A DNA stretch of 5,652 nucleotides, from the NCBI GenBank assembly GCA_031178305.1, contig JAPSJG010000276.1, positions 1-5,652 on the forward strand, in the 5' to 3' direction. The translations under genes were made by a program, and so were the position numbers. This DNA comes from Sinorhizobium sp. (GTDB lineage Bacteria > Pseudomonadota > Alphaproteobacteria > Rhizobiales > Rhizobiaceae). Positions 4,658-5,652 of this stretch are shown here, one piece after another (position 1 is the first letter of the stretch; each line of letters opens with the position of its first letter). Under the pieces are notes generated by a model. It was not told where the DNA came from. It did not search any database and saw nothing but the letters and a program-made list of their open reading frames with translations.

Positions 4658-5652
4658 ATGAAGATCGAACGCCGGTTCACGAAGGCAGGGCAATCTGCCT
4701 ATGCCGACATAGAATTCCGCAAGGCGACGAGTGAGATCAAAAACCCGGACGGCTCAATCGTTTTCCGCCTCGAGAACATCGATGTGCCGGCGCAGTTCTC
4801 CCAGGTTGCCGCCGACATCCTCGCGCAGAAGTACTTCCGCAAGGCCGGCGTGCCGGCAAAGCTGAAGCGCGTCGAGGAAAACGACGTACCCTCTTTCCTG
4901 TGGCGATCTGTTCCGGACACCGAAGCGCTGAAGGCGCTGCCGAAAGAGGAGCAATTCGGCTCGGAAACCGACGCCCGCCAGGTGTTCGATCGGCTGGCCG
5001 GCACCTGGACCTATTGGGGCTGGAAGGGCGGCTATTTCGACACGGAAGAGGATGCTAGCGCCTTCAGCGACGAGCTTGCCTATATGCTCGCCACCCAACG
5101 AGTCGCGCCGAACTCGCCGCAATGGTTCAATACCGGCCTGCACTGGGCCTATGGCATTGACGGCCCCGGCCAGGGCCACTTCTATGTCGACCCATTCACT
5201 GGCAAGCTGACGAAGTCCAAATCCGCTTACGAACATCCCCAGCCGCATGCCTGCTTCATCCAGTCGGTCGCCGACGACCTCGTCAACGAGGGCGGCATCA
5301 TGGACCTCTGGGTGCGGGAGGCGCGCCTCTTCAAATACGGCTCCGGTACCGGCTCCAACTTCTCTCAGCTTCGCGCCGAGGGGGAGAAGCTGTCGGGCGG
5401 CGGCAAGTCCTCCGGCCTCATGAGCTTCCTGAAGATCGGCGACCGCGCCGCCGGCGCCATCAAGTCGGGCGGAACGACGCGACGCGCCGCCAAGATGGTG
5501 GTCGTGGACATCGACCATCCGGACATCGAGGAATACATCAACTGGAAGGTCAAGGAAGAGCAGAAGGTTGCCGCCCTCGTCACCGGCTCCAAGATCGTCG
5601 CCAAGCACCTGAAGGCGATCATGAAGGCCTGCGTCAATTGCGACGGCAGCGA
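4658..5652 (+). CDS. nrdJ: NrdJ, B12-dependent class II ribonucleotide reductase (5' part)
   Basis: Class II ribonucleotide reductase makes deoxyribonucleotides in the cytoplasm using a thiyl radical generated from adenosylcobalamin, with or without oxygen. To my knowledge it is the main or only reductase in rhizobia, so dNTP synthesis there depends on vitamin B12. The window holds 331 codons and runs off the right edge without a stop; rhizobial NrdJ is about 1,200-1,270 residues, so about a quarter is present. Recognisable parts are the N-terminus MKIERRFTKAG, a TWTYWGWKGGYF segment (116-127), RVAPNSPQWFNTGL (148-161), the conserved redox Cys199 in PHACFIQSV, KYGSGTGSNFSQLR (226-239), and SGGTTRRAAKMVVVDIDHPDIEEYI (270-294). 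I see no ATP-cone at the N-terminus. The radical Cys, its partner and the C-terminal cysteines lie beyond the edge. ATG4658 is supported by AAAGGA and family agreement. Upstream NrdR boxes point to dATP-linked repression; no cobalamin riboswitch is visible. Confidence 0.95.
   Translation, partial: MKIERRFTKAGQSAYADIEFRKATSEIKNPDGSIVFRLENIDVPAQFSQVAADILAQKYFRKAGVPAKLKRVEENDVPSFLWRSVPDTEALKALPKEEQFGSETDARQVFDRLAGTWTYWGWKGGYFDTEEDASAFSDELAYMLATQRVAPNSPQWFNTGLHWAYGIDGPGQGHFYVDPFTGKLTKSKSAYEHPQPHACFIQSVADDLVNEGGIMDLWVREARLFKYGSGTGSNFSQLRAEGEKLSGGGKSSGLMSFLKIGDRAAGAIKSGGTTRRAAKMVVVDIDHPDIEEYINWKVKEEQKVAALVTGSKIVAKHLKAIMKACVNCDGS

Noticed and set aside
4754..5608. 284-codon open frame on the - strand, antisense to nrdJ
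   Set aside because: Same explanation: a shadow of the nrdJ reading frame, low-complexity and without a known family.

Overview
The window is a piece of a GC-rich alphaproteobacterial chromosome, most probably from the Rhizobiaceae and close to Sinorhizobium (Ensifer). Three things suggest this: the protein sequences themselves, the G/C-ending codon use, and promoter-like elements that fit the rhizobial housekeeping form (CTTGAC / CTATAT). From memory, not from a search, the order uvrA, DUF72 gene, nrdJ matches Sinorhizobium meliloti.

Layout. All three genes lie on the + strand. (1) 48-2969: complete uvrA, the damage-recognition ATPase of nucleotide excision repair. Its own promoter lies left of the window; only a ribosome binding site is visible. 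(2) 3047-3853: complete DUF72 (YecE-like) TIM-barrel protein of unknown function, 77 bases after uvrA and probably co-transcribed with it. (3) 3854-4657: an 804-base gap with no convincing protein gene. (4) 4658 to the right edge: the first 331 codons of nrdJ, the adenosylcobalamin-dependent class II ribonucleotide reductase.

The gap is the least ordinary part. Its left half holds a folded stretch (3945-4000), a weak terminator-like hairpin (4113-4140) and a DnaA-box-like pair (4237-4256). Its right half holds a possible stand-alone small RNA: a CTTGAC promoter at 4294, three consecutive hairpins and a U-tract ending at 4456. Just after this comes the probable nrdJ promoter, whose CTATAT -10 sits inside a good NrdR box. 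A second, weaker NrdR box starts exactly 31 bases further on, the spacing known for this repressor. The nrdJ leader of about 140 bases then contains several stable hairpins, one of 11 bp.

Together the genes concern DNA repair and dNTP supply. Nothing here looks mobile or horizontally acquired, and I see no tRNA, rRNA, CRISPR array or insertion sequence. The protein genes are ordinary core genes; any novelty would be in the RNA and regulatory content of the 3854-4657 gap.
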